The notes beneath the pieces were generated by a model, which was not told where the DNA came from, searched no databases, and saw only the letters and a list, made by a program, of their open reading frames with translations. This document shows positions 34,943 through 43,798 of a stretch of DNA of 64,000 bases, one piece after another. The stretch is from assembly GCF_026162365.1 (NCBI RefSeq), contig NZ_JAOANW010000005.1:124001-188000 (forward strand). Direction: 5' to 3'. Every line of letters starts with the position of its first letter. Within the stretch, counting starts at the first letter, position 1. Made by a program: the position numbers and the translations under genes. Origin of the DNA: Nitratireductor luteus (GTDB lineage: Bacteria; Pseudomonadota; Alphaproteobacteria; Rhizobiales; Rhizobiaceae).

Positions 34943-36616
34943 ATGACATTCGCACCCGGAAATCCCATCGAAGGCGTGGTCTATCCCGATCCGGCGGACT
35001 TGGAGCGCTGGCACGCCACAGGAGCGTTGACCTCGGAAACGCTTGGTGACGGCTTCCGCGCCGCCGCCAAGATCCACCCAGACCGCAACGCCATCATCTG
35101 GCTTGAGGGCCGTATCAGTTATCGCGAGCTGGATGAGACGACCGACAAGGTCGCGGCCGGTCTCTTGGGTCTGGGGCTTTCCCCCTGCGACCGCGTACTG
35201 TTCCAGCTGACAAACACGCCAGAAACGCTGATCTCGTTCCTTGCCTGCTGGAAGGCCGGCATCATTCCGATCTGCACGCTTGCCGCCCACCGCGAGGCGG
35301 AAATCGGCTATCTCGGGTTATTCGGCGGCGCGAAAGCGCATTTCATCGAAAGCAACGCCGGCAAGTTCGACTTTCACGCCTTCGCCAAGAAGATGCAGGG
35401 CGAGGTGCCGGGGCTGGAGTTGATCGTCTCGACCCGGGGGGGAGCGGGCGAGGGCGCCGTGGACCTGGCCGATCTGATGACAGGCGACCTGGAGGATGCC
35501 AGGCGCAGGTTGGCCGAGGTTCCTCAGGATCCCTGGCAAGTCGCCGCCTTCCAATTGTCCGGCGGCACGACGGGTGTGCCCAAGATCATCCCGCGGATAC
35601 ACGCAGAGTATCTCTATAACATGCGTCAGGTCATGGCCTTCAAGGGCTGGACGGCCGAGGACCGTCTTTTCGTGCCGATGCCTTTTGCGCACAACCTCAA
35701 CATGGGCTGCGGCTGGGGTCCATTCATCATGTCTGGAGGCACGGTGATCGCCACACCTCGCGTCGACCAGGATGCGATGCGCGAGGTGCACAACGCGCTG
35801 ACCCCCACGGTCATGGGCGCGGCGAAGCCCATCATCATGCGGATGAAGACGGAGATCGCCGAAGGCCGGATCCCGACGGGCAATCTGCGCGAGATTTTCT
35901 CCACCGACGCCGCCGAGATCGTCACCAGGGACATGGGCGTGCCCGGTCATCACATCTTCGGAATGACCGAGGGCACGATCATGTTCACTCGCGAGGGCGA
36001 CAGCGAGTACGTGCGGTTCGAGACATGCGGAACACCGATCTCTGAACATGACCAGGTGCGGCTCCTCGGGCCTGGTAGTGAGGACGAGGTTCCGGCGGGT
36101 GAGATCGGAGAGCTGGCTGTATTCGGGCCGTACACGATCCGGGGCTACTACAACGCGCCCGAGCGCAACACCGAGACCTTCACCTCCGAGGGCTTTTATC
36201 GTTCGGGGGACCTGATGAAGTGCCACCTGATCGACGGCATGAAATTTTATTCGTTCGAGGGTCGTATTAAGGACGTCGTCGACCGCGCGGGCGAGAAGGT
36301 GAACTGCGAGGAAGTCGAGCGAGCGGTGATGGCCCATCCAGCCTTCAGCGACGTCGCCGTCGTCGGAATGCCGTCACCCACCCATGGTGAGCGCATCTGC
36401 CTCTACGCCGTAGCGCGGCCGGGTGCGACGCTGCCGGACATCAATGAACTGGGCGCGTTCCTCAAGGGCGCGGGCTTGGCGATCTTCAAGTGGCCCGAGC
36501 GGATAGAGCCCATCGACGTGCTACCGCTCACCAAGGTCGGCAAGCTCGACAAGGTCGCTCTCAGACAGCGTATCGCGGACATCCTCAAGGCCGAGGATGC
36601 TGCGGAAAACGGCTGA
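34943..36616 (+). CDS. Aryl-acid AMP/CoA ligase (salicylate or dihydroxybenzoate type)
   Basis: This 557-residue adenylate-forming enzyme would activate an aromatic carboxylic acid to its CoA ester. It resembles the DhbE/EntE and salicylyl-CoA ligase group: N-terminal YPDPADLERWHATGALT, phosphate loop QLSGGTTGVPK (206-214), the aryl-pocket segment PFAHNLNMGCGWG, and the C-terminal lysine in LTKVGKLDK. Stand-alone ligases of this type beside a salicylyl-CoA 5-hydroxylase-like gene make up a CoA-dependent route to gentisate. GGAGGAG before the ATG supports the start. Confidence 0.9.
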   Translation: MTFAPGNPIEGVVYPDPADLERWHATGALTSETLGDGFRAAAKIHPDRNAIIWLEGRISYRELDETTDKVAAGLLGLGLSPCDRVLFQLTNTPETLISFLACWKAGIIPICTLAAHREAEIGYLGLFGGAKAHFIESNAGKFDFHAFAKKMQGEVPGLELIVSTRGGAGEGAVDLADLMTGDLEDARRRLAEVPQDPWQVAAFQLSGGTTGVPKIIPRIHAEYLYNMRQVMAFKGWTAEDRLFVPMPFAHNLNMGCGWGPFIMSGGTVIATPRVDQDAMREVHNALTPTVMGAAKPIIMRMKTEIAEGRIPTGNLREIFSTDAAEIVTRDMGVPGHHIFGMTEGTIMFTREGDSEYVRFETCGTPISEHDQVRLLGPGSEDEVPAGEIGELAVFGPYTIRGYYNAPERNTETFTSEGFYRSGDLMKCHLIDGMKFYSFEGRIKDVVDRAGEKVNCEEVERAVMAHPAFSDVAVVGMPSPTHGERICLYAVARPGATLPDINELGAFLKGAGLAIFKWPERIEPIDVLPLTKVGKLDKVALRQRIADILKAEDAAENG

Positions 36617-36644
36617 AACTCGCTGATCGGCAAGGAGCACTGAC

Positions 36645-37790
36645 ATGAAGATCAATATCTTGGGCGGTGGACCGTCGGGACTCTACTTCGCCTATCTGGC
36701 GCGTAAGCGGCTGGGTGACATCGAGATCAACGTTCACGAACGCAACGCGCCAGACGCGACCTTCGGTTTCGGCGTGGTTTTGGCGGGCGCGGGGCTCGCG
36801 CGGCTTCAGGCGGCAGACGGCGAGAGCTTCGAGCGACTCCAGGCAATCACCAAGGATCTTGGTAACCAGGAGATCATCCTGAACGGAAAGCCCGTCTCGA
36901 TCGAGGGGCGGGCCTACGGCGGAGCGGTTGAACGCCTGACGCTTCTGAACATGCTGCAGGATCTCTGTGCTGAAGTGGGGGTGAACGTCACACATCACGA
37001 CGAGATCAACGACCCCCGCGTGGTGGAAGACGCCGACCTCGTAATCGGGGCTGACGGGGCCAACTCCACGCTGAGACGCACCTACGAGGCCGAGTTCGGC
37101 ACACATGGCAGTCAGCTCTCCAATGCCTTCGCCTGGTACGGTGCCGAGCGGCTGCATGACCGGCCGACGCTCAGCTTTCGCAACGCCGGCGGCGGCGCCT
37201 TCTGTGCCCATTACTATCCCTACACCGATCGGATGTGCACCTTCGTAATGGAGTGCGACCGGGCCGCATGGGACGGCTGCGGATTTGCCGATATGACTGA
37301 TGACGAACGCCAGGCGTTCGTCGAAGACCTCTACCGCGAGGATCTTCAAGGCCAACCGCTGATCTCGAACAAGTCCGAATGGCGGAACTTCCAGCCGGTC
37401 TGGAACGACAACTGGTCTTTCGGCCATCGCGTGCTGATCGGCGACGCTGTTCGGCGCGCGCATTTCTCGATCGGCTCCGGCACCCGCATCGCGATGGAGG
37501 ATTCGATCGCGCTGGTGAAGGCGCTCGAGGAGAGAGATGACATCGAGGCGGTGCTCGCCGCCTATGTCGCCGGGCGCAAACCCGCGGCCGATATCCTGAT
37601 CGGCGCGGCGCGCGAAAGCTACACCTGGTACGAGGAGATGGGGCGGCACATGGCCGAGGCCAAATCGCCGCACGACTTCGCCTTCACCTATCTCACCCGT
37701 ACCAGCCGTGTCGATGCCGCCCGTGTCGCGGCCGACTACCCGGAATTCACGGCGGCCTGCGCGGCCGAACGCGAAGGAGTGGGGCAATGA
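36645..37790 (+). CDS. Salicylyl-CoA 5-hydroxylase-like FAD monooxygenase
   Basis: This 381-residue flavoprotein has the FAD-binding GGGPSGLYFAYLARKR at about 7-22, the DADLVIGADGANS motif and VLIGDAVRRAHFSIGSG then TRIAMEDSIAL. The last is characteristic of the anthraniloyl-/salicylyl-CoA 5-hydroxylase family, here without the extra oxidoreductase half found in two-domain relatives. It would hydroxylate the CoA-activated ring para to an existing OH or NH2. It sits between the ligase and the thioesterase, the expected order. It overlaps the thioesterase by ATGA. Confidence 0.9.
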   Translation: MKINILGGGPSGLYFAYLARKRLGDIEINVHERNAPDATFGFGVVLAGAGLARLQAADGESFERLQAITKDLGNQEIILNGKPVSIEGRAYGGAVERLTLLNMLQDLCAEVGVNVTHHDEINDPRVVEDADLVIGADGANSTLRRTYEAEFGTHGSQLSNAFAWYGAERLHDRPTLSFRNAGGGAFCAHYYPYTDRMCTFVMECDRAAWDGCGFADMTDDERQAFVEDLYREDLQGQPLISNKSEWRNFQPVWNDNWSFGHRVLIGDAVRRAHFSIGSGTRIAMEDSIALVKALEERDDIEAVLAAYVAGRKPAADILIGAARESYTWYEEMGRHMAEAKSPHDFAFTYLTRTSRVDAARVAADYPEFTAACAAEREGVGQ

Positions 37791-38293
37791 CGATCCCCTA
37801 CGCGTTTTTTCCACCAACCGAGGAAGTCATCTCGGACGAGCCTCTGGTGCTCAGGCGCGTTGTGCGCTGGGGCGACTGCGACCCGGCGGGTGTCGCCTAC
37901 ACGCCGCGTTTTCTCGACTATGTCGTCTCGGCTCACGAAGCCTTCATCAGCCTGATGCTCGGCGGGTCGATCCACACGCTGAAGGATCGGCTCAACGTCG
38001 ATTTCCCGGTGCGGGGCGTCGAGATCGATTTCCGCGATCGTCTGCCACTCGACACTCAATTCGACATGGAGGTGCGTGTCGGCGAGATTCGTACCCGTAC
38101 GTTCGACCTGCACATCCGCGCCCATAAGCTGGAGGCGGAGGGCAAACGGCAGGGCCCGCTGGCGTTCACCGCACGGATATCGCCCGTGACACTCAGCCAC
38201 GAGACCCGTGTCGCGGTGGCGCTTCCGGAGAGCTTCAAGAACCGCGTGGTCGCTTACGCCGCGGCACATCCCGCAAACAAGGAGGAAAACTGA
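37787..38293 (+). CDS. 4-hydroxybenzoyl-CoA thioesterase-family protein
   Basis: This 168-residue single-hotdog thioesterase carries the 4HBT signature VRWGDCDPAGVAYTPRFLDY, with the catalytic aspartate in DCDPAG. It would release the hydroxylated aromatic acid (gentisate-like) from CoA after the monooxygenase step. It overlaps its upstream and downstream neighbours by 4 and 1 bases, so translation is coupled with both. Confidence 0.92.
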   Translation: MTIPYAFFPPTEEVISDEPLVLRRVVRWGDCDPAGVAYTPRFLDYVVSAHEAFISLMLGGSIHTLKDRLNVDFPVRGVEIDFRDRLPLDTQFDMEVRVGEIRTRTFDLHIRAHKLEAEGKRQGPLAFTARISPVTLSHETRVAVALPESFKNRVVAYAAAHPANKEEN

Positions 38294-39054
38294 TGCGCGC
38301 CTATCGCGTAGGCCAGATCGTGCCCTCATCGAACATCACGATGGAAACCGAGATCCCGGCAATGCTGCGAGCACGTGAGACGATCCGACCGGAGAGGTTC
38401 ACATTCCACTCGAGCCGCATGCGTATGAAGAAGGTGACACAAGAAGAACTCACCGCGATGGACCGGGATTCGCTGCGTTGTGCGCGAGAGCTCGCCGATG
38501 CTGACGTGGACGTGATGGGATATGCCTGCCTCGTCGCAATCATGAGCCAGGGCCTTGGCTATCACTGCGTGTCCAAATCCAATCTGGAGGGCGCTATCGC
38601 GGAAGAGGGCAAGGAGATCCCAGTCGTGTCTTCGGCCGGTGCTTTGGTCGACGGGTTGAAGGAACTTCGAGTCAAGCGTGTCAGCTTGCTGATGCCCTAC
38701 ATGAAGCCGCTGGCCGACCGTGTCACCGACTACATCGCAAGCGAGGGCTTCGAGATCCATGACAGCCTAGCGCTCGAGATCGAGGACAATCTGGCGGTCG
38801 CTGCCCGCGATCCGATGGCCCTCGTCGAGGACGTCAAACGCCTCGAGACAAAGGGGGTCGACGCGGTGGTGCTGTCTTGCTGTGTGCAGATGCCATCGCT
38901 ACCGGCGCTGGCGCCCGTCGAGGCGCGCCTCGGTATCCCGGTCACCTCGGCTGCCGCGTGCACGGTCCGGGCGATGCTTACGGAAATGAACCTCGAACCG
39001 GTAGCCCCGGCGGCTGGAGCGATCCTCGCCCCAGCCTTGCAGCCGGCTGCCTAA
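38293..39054 (+). CDS. Maleate cis-trans isomerase (Asp/Glu racemase superfamily)
   Basis: This 253-residue protein matches maleate isomerase closely: YRVGQIVPSSNITMETEIPA near the start, FHSSRMRMKKVTQEEL, then the two catalytic cysteines at Cys79 (GYACLVAIM) and about Cys196 (VLSCCVQMP). The enzyme turns maleate into fumarate. It is known from nicotinate breakdown and fits gentisate routes that yield maleate by hydrolysis of maleylpyruvate. Its presence implies that the ring-cleavage product of module 2 gives maleate or a maleate derivative. Confidence 0.92.
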   Translation: MRAYRVGQIVPSSNITMETEIPAMLRARETIRPERFTFHSSRMRMKKVTQEELTAMDRDSLRCARELADADVDVMGYACLVAIMSQGLGYHCVSKSNLEGAIAEEGKEIPVVSSAGALVDGLKELRVKRVSLLMPYMKPLADRVTDYIASEGFEIHDSLALEIEDNLAVAARDPMALVEDVKRLETKGVDAVVLSCCVQMPSLPALAPVEARLGIPVTSAAACTVRAMLTEMNLEPVAPAAGAILAPALQPAA

Positions 39055-39110
39055 TCTCAACCAAACCGACAGCGCCGACAATGGCGCGCAAGCAATGGGA
39101 GGAACCAAAA

Positions 39111-40085
39111 ATGAAGACCCTTGCGAAACTGCTTGCCTGCACCGCTCTCGTCTCCATCGCCAACATGGCATCGGCCGAAACCGTAGTCCGCATGCTCAAG
39201 ACCTGGGACGACCGCTATCCGGGTTCGGTCGTGATTTGCGACCGCTATGCGGAGCTTCTGACCGAAGCCTCGGGTGGCGAGATCGTCGTTCAGATGTCAG
39301 GCCCCGAGACCATACCGCCGCTGGAACAGCTGGAACCCACGCAGAATGGCCTGTTTCAGGTGCTGTGCACGTATCCGGGGTTCCATACCGGCTCGGCGAC
39401 TCTTCTGACCGGGCTCGAGAGCATTCGACCAGATGCGCAGGCATTCCGCGAAAGCCGCGCCATGGAGGTTGTGCGGGAGACCTACGGCGCCCTTGGTCTG
39501 CACGCGATCTCGGTGCCGTTAGGTCACGGCTACTGGATCTACCTCAACCGCGATCTCTCCGGTTCGGGAGACTTGTCGGGGATGCAGATCCGTGCGCTGC
39601 CGCCGCAGCATCCCTATATCAGCGCAATCGGAGGAACGCCGGTGGTTCTTCCGCCGGCGGAGATGTTCAGCGCACTTGAGCGCGGGGTCGTTGACGGGGC
39701 GCTGTTTCCCGCGGCGGGAGCGACCGGCTACGGTTTCACCGAGGTGACCGACCGCTATTTTGATACCCGGGTGTCGTCGCCGCACGTCATTCTGGCCAAC
39801 CAGACGTTTTGGGACGGCCTGCCCGGGGACGTCCGCAAGGTCTTCATTGACCAGGCAGAGGTGTTGGAAAACGAAATGCCCGGCACCTACGATCGGCTAA
39901 ATGAGGAAGAGCATGAGCGGATGGCGGAAGCTGGGATGGAGCGCCTGACCCTGTCAGACGAAGTTGCAGCGCGCCTGTCTCACGCCATCGTCGAAGGCTC
40001 CTGGAGCTTTGCTGCCAGTCGCGACGCCGACGCCGCTGGGCGCCTGCGCAACATCGTCGAAGGTGCGGGCCTACTGCTCGAATAG
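39111..40085 (+). CDS. TRAP transporter solute-binding protein (DctP family)
   Basis: This 324-residue periplasmic protein starts at 39111 with GGGAGGAA upstream and a signal peptide (MKTLAKLLACTALVSIANMA, then SA). The mature part has the DctP fold, with VVRMLKTWDDRYPGS, QIRALPPQHPYISAIGGTPV and a DGALFPAAGATGYG segment. Ligand residues cannot be read directly, but the operon suggests an aromatic acid. A GC-rich inverted repeat follows before dctQ. Confidence 0.92.
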   Translation: MKTLAKLLACTALVSIANMASAETVVRMLKTWDDRYPGSVVICDRYAELLTEASGGEIVVQMSGPETIPPLEQLEPTQNGLFQVLCTYPGFHTGSATLLTGLESIRPDAQAFRESRAMEVVRETYGALGLHAISVPLGHGYWIYLNRDLSGSGDLSGMQIRALPPQHPYISAIGGTPVVLPPAEMFSALERGVVDGALFPAAGATGYGFTEVTDRYFDTRVSSPHVILANQTFWDGLPGDVRKVFIDQAEVLENEMPGTYDRLNEEEHERMAEAGMERLTLSDEVAARLSHAIVEGSWSFAASRDADAAGRLRNIVEGAGLLLE

Positions 40086-40098
40086 ACCAGTGCGGCAT

Positions 40099-40128
40099 CC
40101 GCCGGGCCGTGATTCGTCCGGCCGGCGG
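40099..40128 (+). terminator. Inverted repeat after the TRAP binding-protein gene
   Basis: CCGCCGG (40099-40105) pairs with CCGGCGG (40122-40128), with further partial pairing inside. It is 14 bases after the stop. Like the hairpins after the Liv and Dpp binding-protein genes, it may raise binding-protein expression over the permeases. Confidence 0.5.
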
Positions 40129-40148
40129 TCTGGAAGGGAGGAGAAGCA

Positions 40149-40679
40149 GTGGTCTCTGTTATGGGAAAGATTCACGATCGTTCCAGTGAAGTTGGCCTCT
40201 GGCTGGGTATTGCGGCGCTGGCCGCCATCGCGTCCCTGTCCTTCATCGCCACCATGTCGCGGTATTTTCTGGCCGCGCCGATCGGCTGGGTGCCGGACTG
40301 GGCTGGCTATCTGCTGGCCGCATCGGTTTTTGTCACTACGCCAGCAGTGACCCGGCGCGGCCAGCACGTTGCCATGGACATCCTGATCTCCTACTTCACG
40401 GCGCCCGCGGTCCGGCGGCTTCTCGGGGGCGGTTCATTGCTCCTGACACTGGCGATCCTCGCAGTCATGAGTTGGATCGTCTGGCAATCGCTCGCCACGG
40501 CCTTCAAAGCCGGTACGCTGACTGCGGCCGGATATCCGATTCCACGCTGGTGGCTTCTCGCGTTCATCTTCTACGGGTTCGCATCCTCGGGTCTGCACGT
40601 CCTGCGAATGCTATTCGAAGTCCTGGGCGGAAAGAACGTCGACCAAGCCGTTCCCCACGCCGAGCCGGAGGGATTTTGA
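40149..40679 (+). CDS. dctQ: TRAP transporter small permease (DctQ family)
   Basis: This 176-residue protein has four hydrophobic segments (for example GIAALAAIASLSFIATMSRY and LLLTLAILAVMSWIVW) and the DctQ pattern DWAGYLLAASVFVTTPAVTR. The start is the GTG at 40149 with GGGAGGAGA upstream; ATG 40161 is an alternative. It links the binding protein to the large permease. Confidence 0.9.
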   Translation: MVSVMGKIHDRSSEVGLWLGIAALAAIASLSFIATMSRYFLAAPIGWVPDWAGYLLAASVFVTTPAVTRRGQHVAMDILISYFTAPAVRRLLGGGSLLLTLAILAVMSWIVWQSLATAFKAGTLTAAGYPIPRWWLLAFIFYGFASSGLHVLRMLFEVLGGKNVDQAVPHAEPEGF

Positions 40680-40681
40680 TC

Positions 40682-41971
40682 ATGCCGATCTATGCCGGTG
40701 GCGTCCTCCTCTTCGCGCTGTTTCTTCTTGGGGTACCCGTCTTTGCGGCCTTTTTCGGCTTCAACATCTTTGCGGCGCTGACGCTCATGGGGCCGCAGAT
40801 GCTGTCGATTTTTTCGGCCTCTATCCTCGATACTGTCACCACTTCCGAACTCGTTACGGTACCGCTGTTCATCCTACTCGGTGAACTCCTGTTCCGCTCC
40901 GGCTGCATTACCATCCTGTTCGACGCCGTGGATGACATCGTTGGCCGGGTCCGCGGGCGGCAATACGTCATCGTGGTGCTCATCTCGGTGCTGCTTGGCG
41001 CACTCTCTGGCTCCGCCATCGCTGTCGCGGCAATGCTCGGGCGCACGGTCATGGCTGAGGGGGTCGAGCGAGGCGGCGACAAGCATCTTCTGTCGGGGCT
41101 TGTCCTCGGCGGTGCCTGTCTCGCCCCGATCATTCCACCGAGCTTCCTCGTGGTCCTGATCGGCATGCTCTCGGGAACTTCGATCTCGGCTTTGCTGGCG
41201 GCTGGCGTGTTGCCCGGTATCGTGGCTGGCGTGCTGTTCTTCTTCTACATCCAAGTGCTGCTCTGGCGCGATCCGTCGCGCGACATTACGCGCGGTAACG
41301 ACAGGCCGCGCGGTCCGGTGTGGAAGGCGGTACTGTCGCTCCTGCCGTTCTCCATCGTGATCTTCGCTGTACTCGGCTTGATCCTGCTCGGCGTCGCCAC
41401 GCCCAACGAATCGGCGGCCTGTGGCGTGTTCGGTGCACTCGCGGTCGCGGCGATCTACCGTAAGCTCTCCGCGTCGATGCTGGTCGAAGCGCTCAAGGGC
41501 TCGATCCTGATGTCCTCGATGATCCTGCTGATCATGGCGGCCTCGAAGATCCTCACGCAGCTCATGGCATTTTCCGGTCTGACGAACGATCTCGTCGCGG
41601 TCTTCACCGCGCTTGATCTGCCGGCGGTCGCGGTCCTCGTACTCCTGATGCTCATCCCCTTCGTGCTTTGCATGTTCCTCGACCAGATCGCGCTCATGCT
41701 GATCCTGATCCCGATTTACAAACCGCTCTTGGTCACTTTCGGTTTCGACCCGCTGGTGTTCTGGACCCTGTTCCTTCTGAACCTGACGCTTGGGGCGATC
41801 ACACCGCCGTTTGGCTATGCACTCTTCGCGCTTAGCGCATCCAGCCCGCGCGCAGTTGGTCTGAGGGACATCTATGCCGCCTCCTGGCCATTTATCGGAC
41901 TGATCGTTCTGACGCTTGTTCTGGTATGGGCGTTTCCGCCACTCGCCACCTGGCTGCCGTCGCGGTTATGA
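40682..41971 (+). CDS. dctM: TRAP transporter large permease (DctM family)
   Basis: This 429-residue permease has about a dozen membrane segments. DctM patterns include VPLFILLGELLFRSG, LGALSGSAIAVAAMLGRTVM, ACLAPIIPPSFLVVLIGMLS and LGAITPPFGYALFALSASSP. It starts two bases after the dctQ stop. Its 3' end overlaps the convergent TetR gene by six bases. With DctP and DctQ it forms a complete TRAP system driven by an ion gradient. Confidence 0.94.
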   Translation: MPIYAGGVLLFALFLLGVPVFAAFFGFNIFAALTLMGPQMLSIFSASILDTVTTSELVTVPLFILLGELLFRSGCITILFDAVDDIVGRVRGRQYVIVVLISVLLGALSGSAIAVAAMLGRTVMAEGVERGGDKHLLSGLVLGGACLAPIIPPSFLVVLIGMLSGTSISALLAAGVLPGIVAGVLFFFYIQVLLWRDPSRDITRGNDRPRGPVWKAVLSLLPFSIVIFAVLGLILLGVATPNESAACGVFGALAVAAIYRKLSASMLVEALKGSILMSSMILLIMAASKILTQLMAFSGLTNDLVAVFTALDLPAVAVLVLLMLIPFVLCMFLDQIALMLILIPIYKPLLVTFGFDPLVFWTLFLLNLTLGAITPPFGYALFALSASSPRAVGLRDIYAASWPFIGLIVLTLVLVWAFPPLATWLPSRL

Positions 41972-42700
41972 CCGACGCAGTCGAGCGAAGCGGTCAAGAA
42001 GCGCCTTGAGACCCAGTTCGAAAGCGTCATCAGCACGGACCCGTGCGAAGGCGCGCAATCCGAATTCCAGCCCGGGCATCTCGCCGGATTGGTAGGCGTT
42101 GGCCTTCTCTATGAGAAAATTCTCATGGGCAGCAGGTTCCAGCCGGGTATTCGCCGATGTAGCGGTCGCCAGGCAGTGTAATGCGAGCACATGATAGAAA
42201 ATGGCGGTAGTTTCCGCATCGAAGCCTGCATCCTTGAGCATGGAAAAGGTCTGGTCGAGGTAGCGCGCACCATAGTCCGTCTCGCCATCACGAACCTTCT
42301 GGAACACCCGGAACCGCGCATGGCGCTGAATGTGCTCGGCCGCGCCGACATGGCTGCGTTCGCAGTTCATCAGTATGCGCGCGAATAGCGTCACGCGGTC
42401 TCGCCATCCAAGGTCGCCTGGTATTCCGTCGAGCTTGGCCAGAAGCTCCTTGTAGAAGCGGTTCAGGATGGCGGAGGCGAGATCGTCCTTGGTGCCAATG
42501 TGATAATGTAGCGCACCGGGCTTCACACCGAGTTCGCGGGCCATCTGCACGAAAGAAACATTGTCGATCGATTGGGTCCGGGCCTGATCGTATGCCAGAT
42601 CCACGATCATCTGGCGGTTGACCAGGCCTTCGCCTGCGTCGCCATTGGACCGGGGGCGCCCACGGCCTCGTTTCGTTTCCCGAACTGCGTTCATATGCAT
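41966..42700 (-). CDS. TetR-family repressor of module 2
   Basis: This 244-residue protein has a basic N-terminal tail (GRGRPRSNGDAG), the TetR helix-turn-helix (LVNRQMIVDLAYDQARTQ, FVQMARELGVKPGALHYHIG) and a long ligand domain. The start is at 42700 (or 42694). An open frame that extends upstream to 43270 runs antisense through the VOC gene and is not used. It is divergent from the VOC gene, with the palindromic core at 42752-42767 between them, so it probably represses both the VOC set and the hydrolase operon at 33677. Confidence 0.9.
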   Translation of the reverse strand: MHMNAVRETKRGRGRPRSNGDAGEGLVNRQMIVDLAYDQARTQSIDNVSFVQMARELGVKPGALHYHIGTKDDLASAILNRFYKELLAKLDGIPGDLGWRDRVTLFARILMNCERSHVGAAEHIQRHARFRVFQKVRDGETDYGARYLDQTFSMLKDAGFDAETTAIFYHVLALHCLATATSANTRLEPAAHENFLIEKANAYQSGEMPGLEFGLRAFARVRADDAFELGLKALLDRFARLRRS

Positions 42701-42745
42701 TTTATTGCCATACTCACAATTTCCTTGGCAACCTGATTTAATTGA

Positions 42746-42772
42746 GATACTATCAATAATAATTGATGAGAT
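42746..42772. promoter_or_regulatory. Probable TetR operator between TetR and VOC genes
   Basis: ATCAAT (42752-42757) and ATTGAT (42762-42767) form a perfect inverted repeat with the spacer AATA, flanked on the left by GATACT and on the right by GAGATC. The core RTCAAT-N4-ATTGAY with a GATAC flank is the same as in the palindrome at 33601-33644. Confidence 0.65.
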
Positions 42773-42796
42773 CCGCTCGCTAAGGGAGACACAGGA

Positions 42797-43501
42797 ATGC
42801 CGGAAAAACTGGGAACCCGGGAAGACGCGTCGTCCGCGAAGAGTTTCAACGATGCGATGGGGGTCGGCACCGGTGAGTTGACGGGGACCCGACACGCTTC
42901 CGAGGACGGCGTGCAGCTTGTCCTTCGCGGGGTCGATCACACCGCGCGACCGACATGGAAGCTCAACGAGACGGTGGAGTTTTATCGCGATATCCTCGGC
43001 CTGCCGCTTGTTCATGCGATCAGTGCGCGGGGCTGGGGGCCTCCGGGACATCACGACTTCCTCCATTTCTTCTTCGATGCGGGAAAAGGCGCGACGATCG
43101 CATTCTTCTACTACATCGGAAGCGAGCGGCCCGAGAGATACGGGCCCGAGGAACACCATTTCTATTTCGCGACCCACACTGCCTGGGCCGTGGATACGGA
43201 AGAAGAGCTCATCCAGTGGAAGGAAACGCTCGAGAACCGTGGCATCAAGGTTTCGCCCTATACGAAACACGAGATCCTCGAATCGATCTACTTCACCGAT
43301 CCCAATGGTTATCCCGTCGAGATTACGCGGCGGCTCAGGGAGACGGAACTGATCGATGAGGTAGACGCGAAACTGACGATCCAGGCCGCGCTGGAAATCG
43401 AGACCGAATCCCGGGAGGCCGGTCAGCTGATGCCCGATATCGACACTGTTTGGCGTCGCAAGGCCAAGCTGGTCGACGCCTACAAGGAGAGCGCCTCATG
43501 A
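42797..43501 (+). CDS. VOC-superfamily protein, possible ring-cleavage dioxygenase
   Basis: This 234-residue protein has a vicinal-oxygen-chelate fold: VLRGVDHTARPTWKLNETVE, EFYRDILGLPLVHAIS, then HFYFATHTAWAVDTEEEL and ESIYFTDPNGYPVEITRR. His in GVDHTA, His in ATHTAW and Glu in PVEITRR are positioned like the two-His-one-carboxylate metal site of type I extradiol dioxygenases and glyoxalases. About 45 N-terminal and 50 C-terminal residues lie outside the fold. No other ring-cleaving enzyme is recognisable in module 2, so this is the best candidate. GGGAGAC precedes the ATG. Confidence 0.8.
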   Translation: MPEKLGTREDASSAKSFNDAMGVGTGELTGTRHASEDGVQLVLRGVDHTARPTWKLNETVEFYRDILGLPLVHAISARGWGPPGHHDFLHFFFDAGKGATIAFFYYIGSERPERYGPEEHHFYFATHTAWAVDTEEELIQWKETLENRGIKVSPYTKHEILESIYFTDPNGYPVEITRRLRETELIDEVDAKLTIQAALEIETESREAGQLMPDIDTVWRRKAKLVDAYKESAS

Positions 43502-43758
43502 TCGAGGTTCATGTCATCGACGTGCCCGAGTTTCGGCCGATGGTCGAAACCCAACGCGACAATCCCGAGGTTACGATCTCGGGTCCGGTCAAGGGCTACT
43601 GGACAATCCAGGCCCCGACCCAACTCACCTTCTCCCGGAAGGCGATGAAGATGAAACCGGCTGTCTGGTACGGCATCTTCACCGGTGGGCTCAATGGCGA
43701 GATCGCCGAATGGGGCCGGGATGAAGTGCGCGTCATTGGCACGAACCGTCCGCTCTGA
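43498..43758 (+). CDS. Small uncharacterised protein coupled to the VOC gene
   Basis: This 86-residue protein starts at an ATG that overlaps the VOC stop (ATGA). The sequence (MIEVHVIDVPEFRPMVETQR, GYWTIQAPTQLTFSRKAMKM, WYGIFTGGLNGEIAEWGRDE) looks like a compact beta-rich domain. I do not recognise a family. Tight coupling suggests a subunit or partner of the VOC enzyme. Confidence 0.75.
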   Translation: MIEVHVIDVPEFRPMVETQRDNPEVTISGPVKGYWTIQAPTQLTFSRKAMKMKPAVWYGIFTGGLNGEIAEWGRDEVRVIGTNRPL

Positions 43759-43798
43759 AAGGGGTGGCCGATCAGGTACAGTAAGAGAGGAGAGGAAG

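Noticed and set aside
42701-43270. Long N-terminal extension of the TetR gene
   Set aside because: The extension reads through the operator and antisense to the VOC gene. The TetR fold begins at the ATG at 42700 or 42694.
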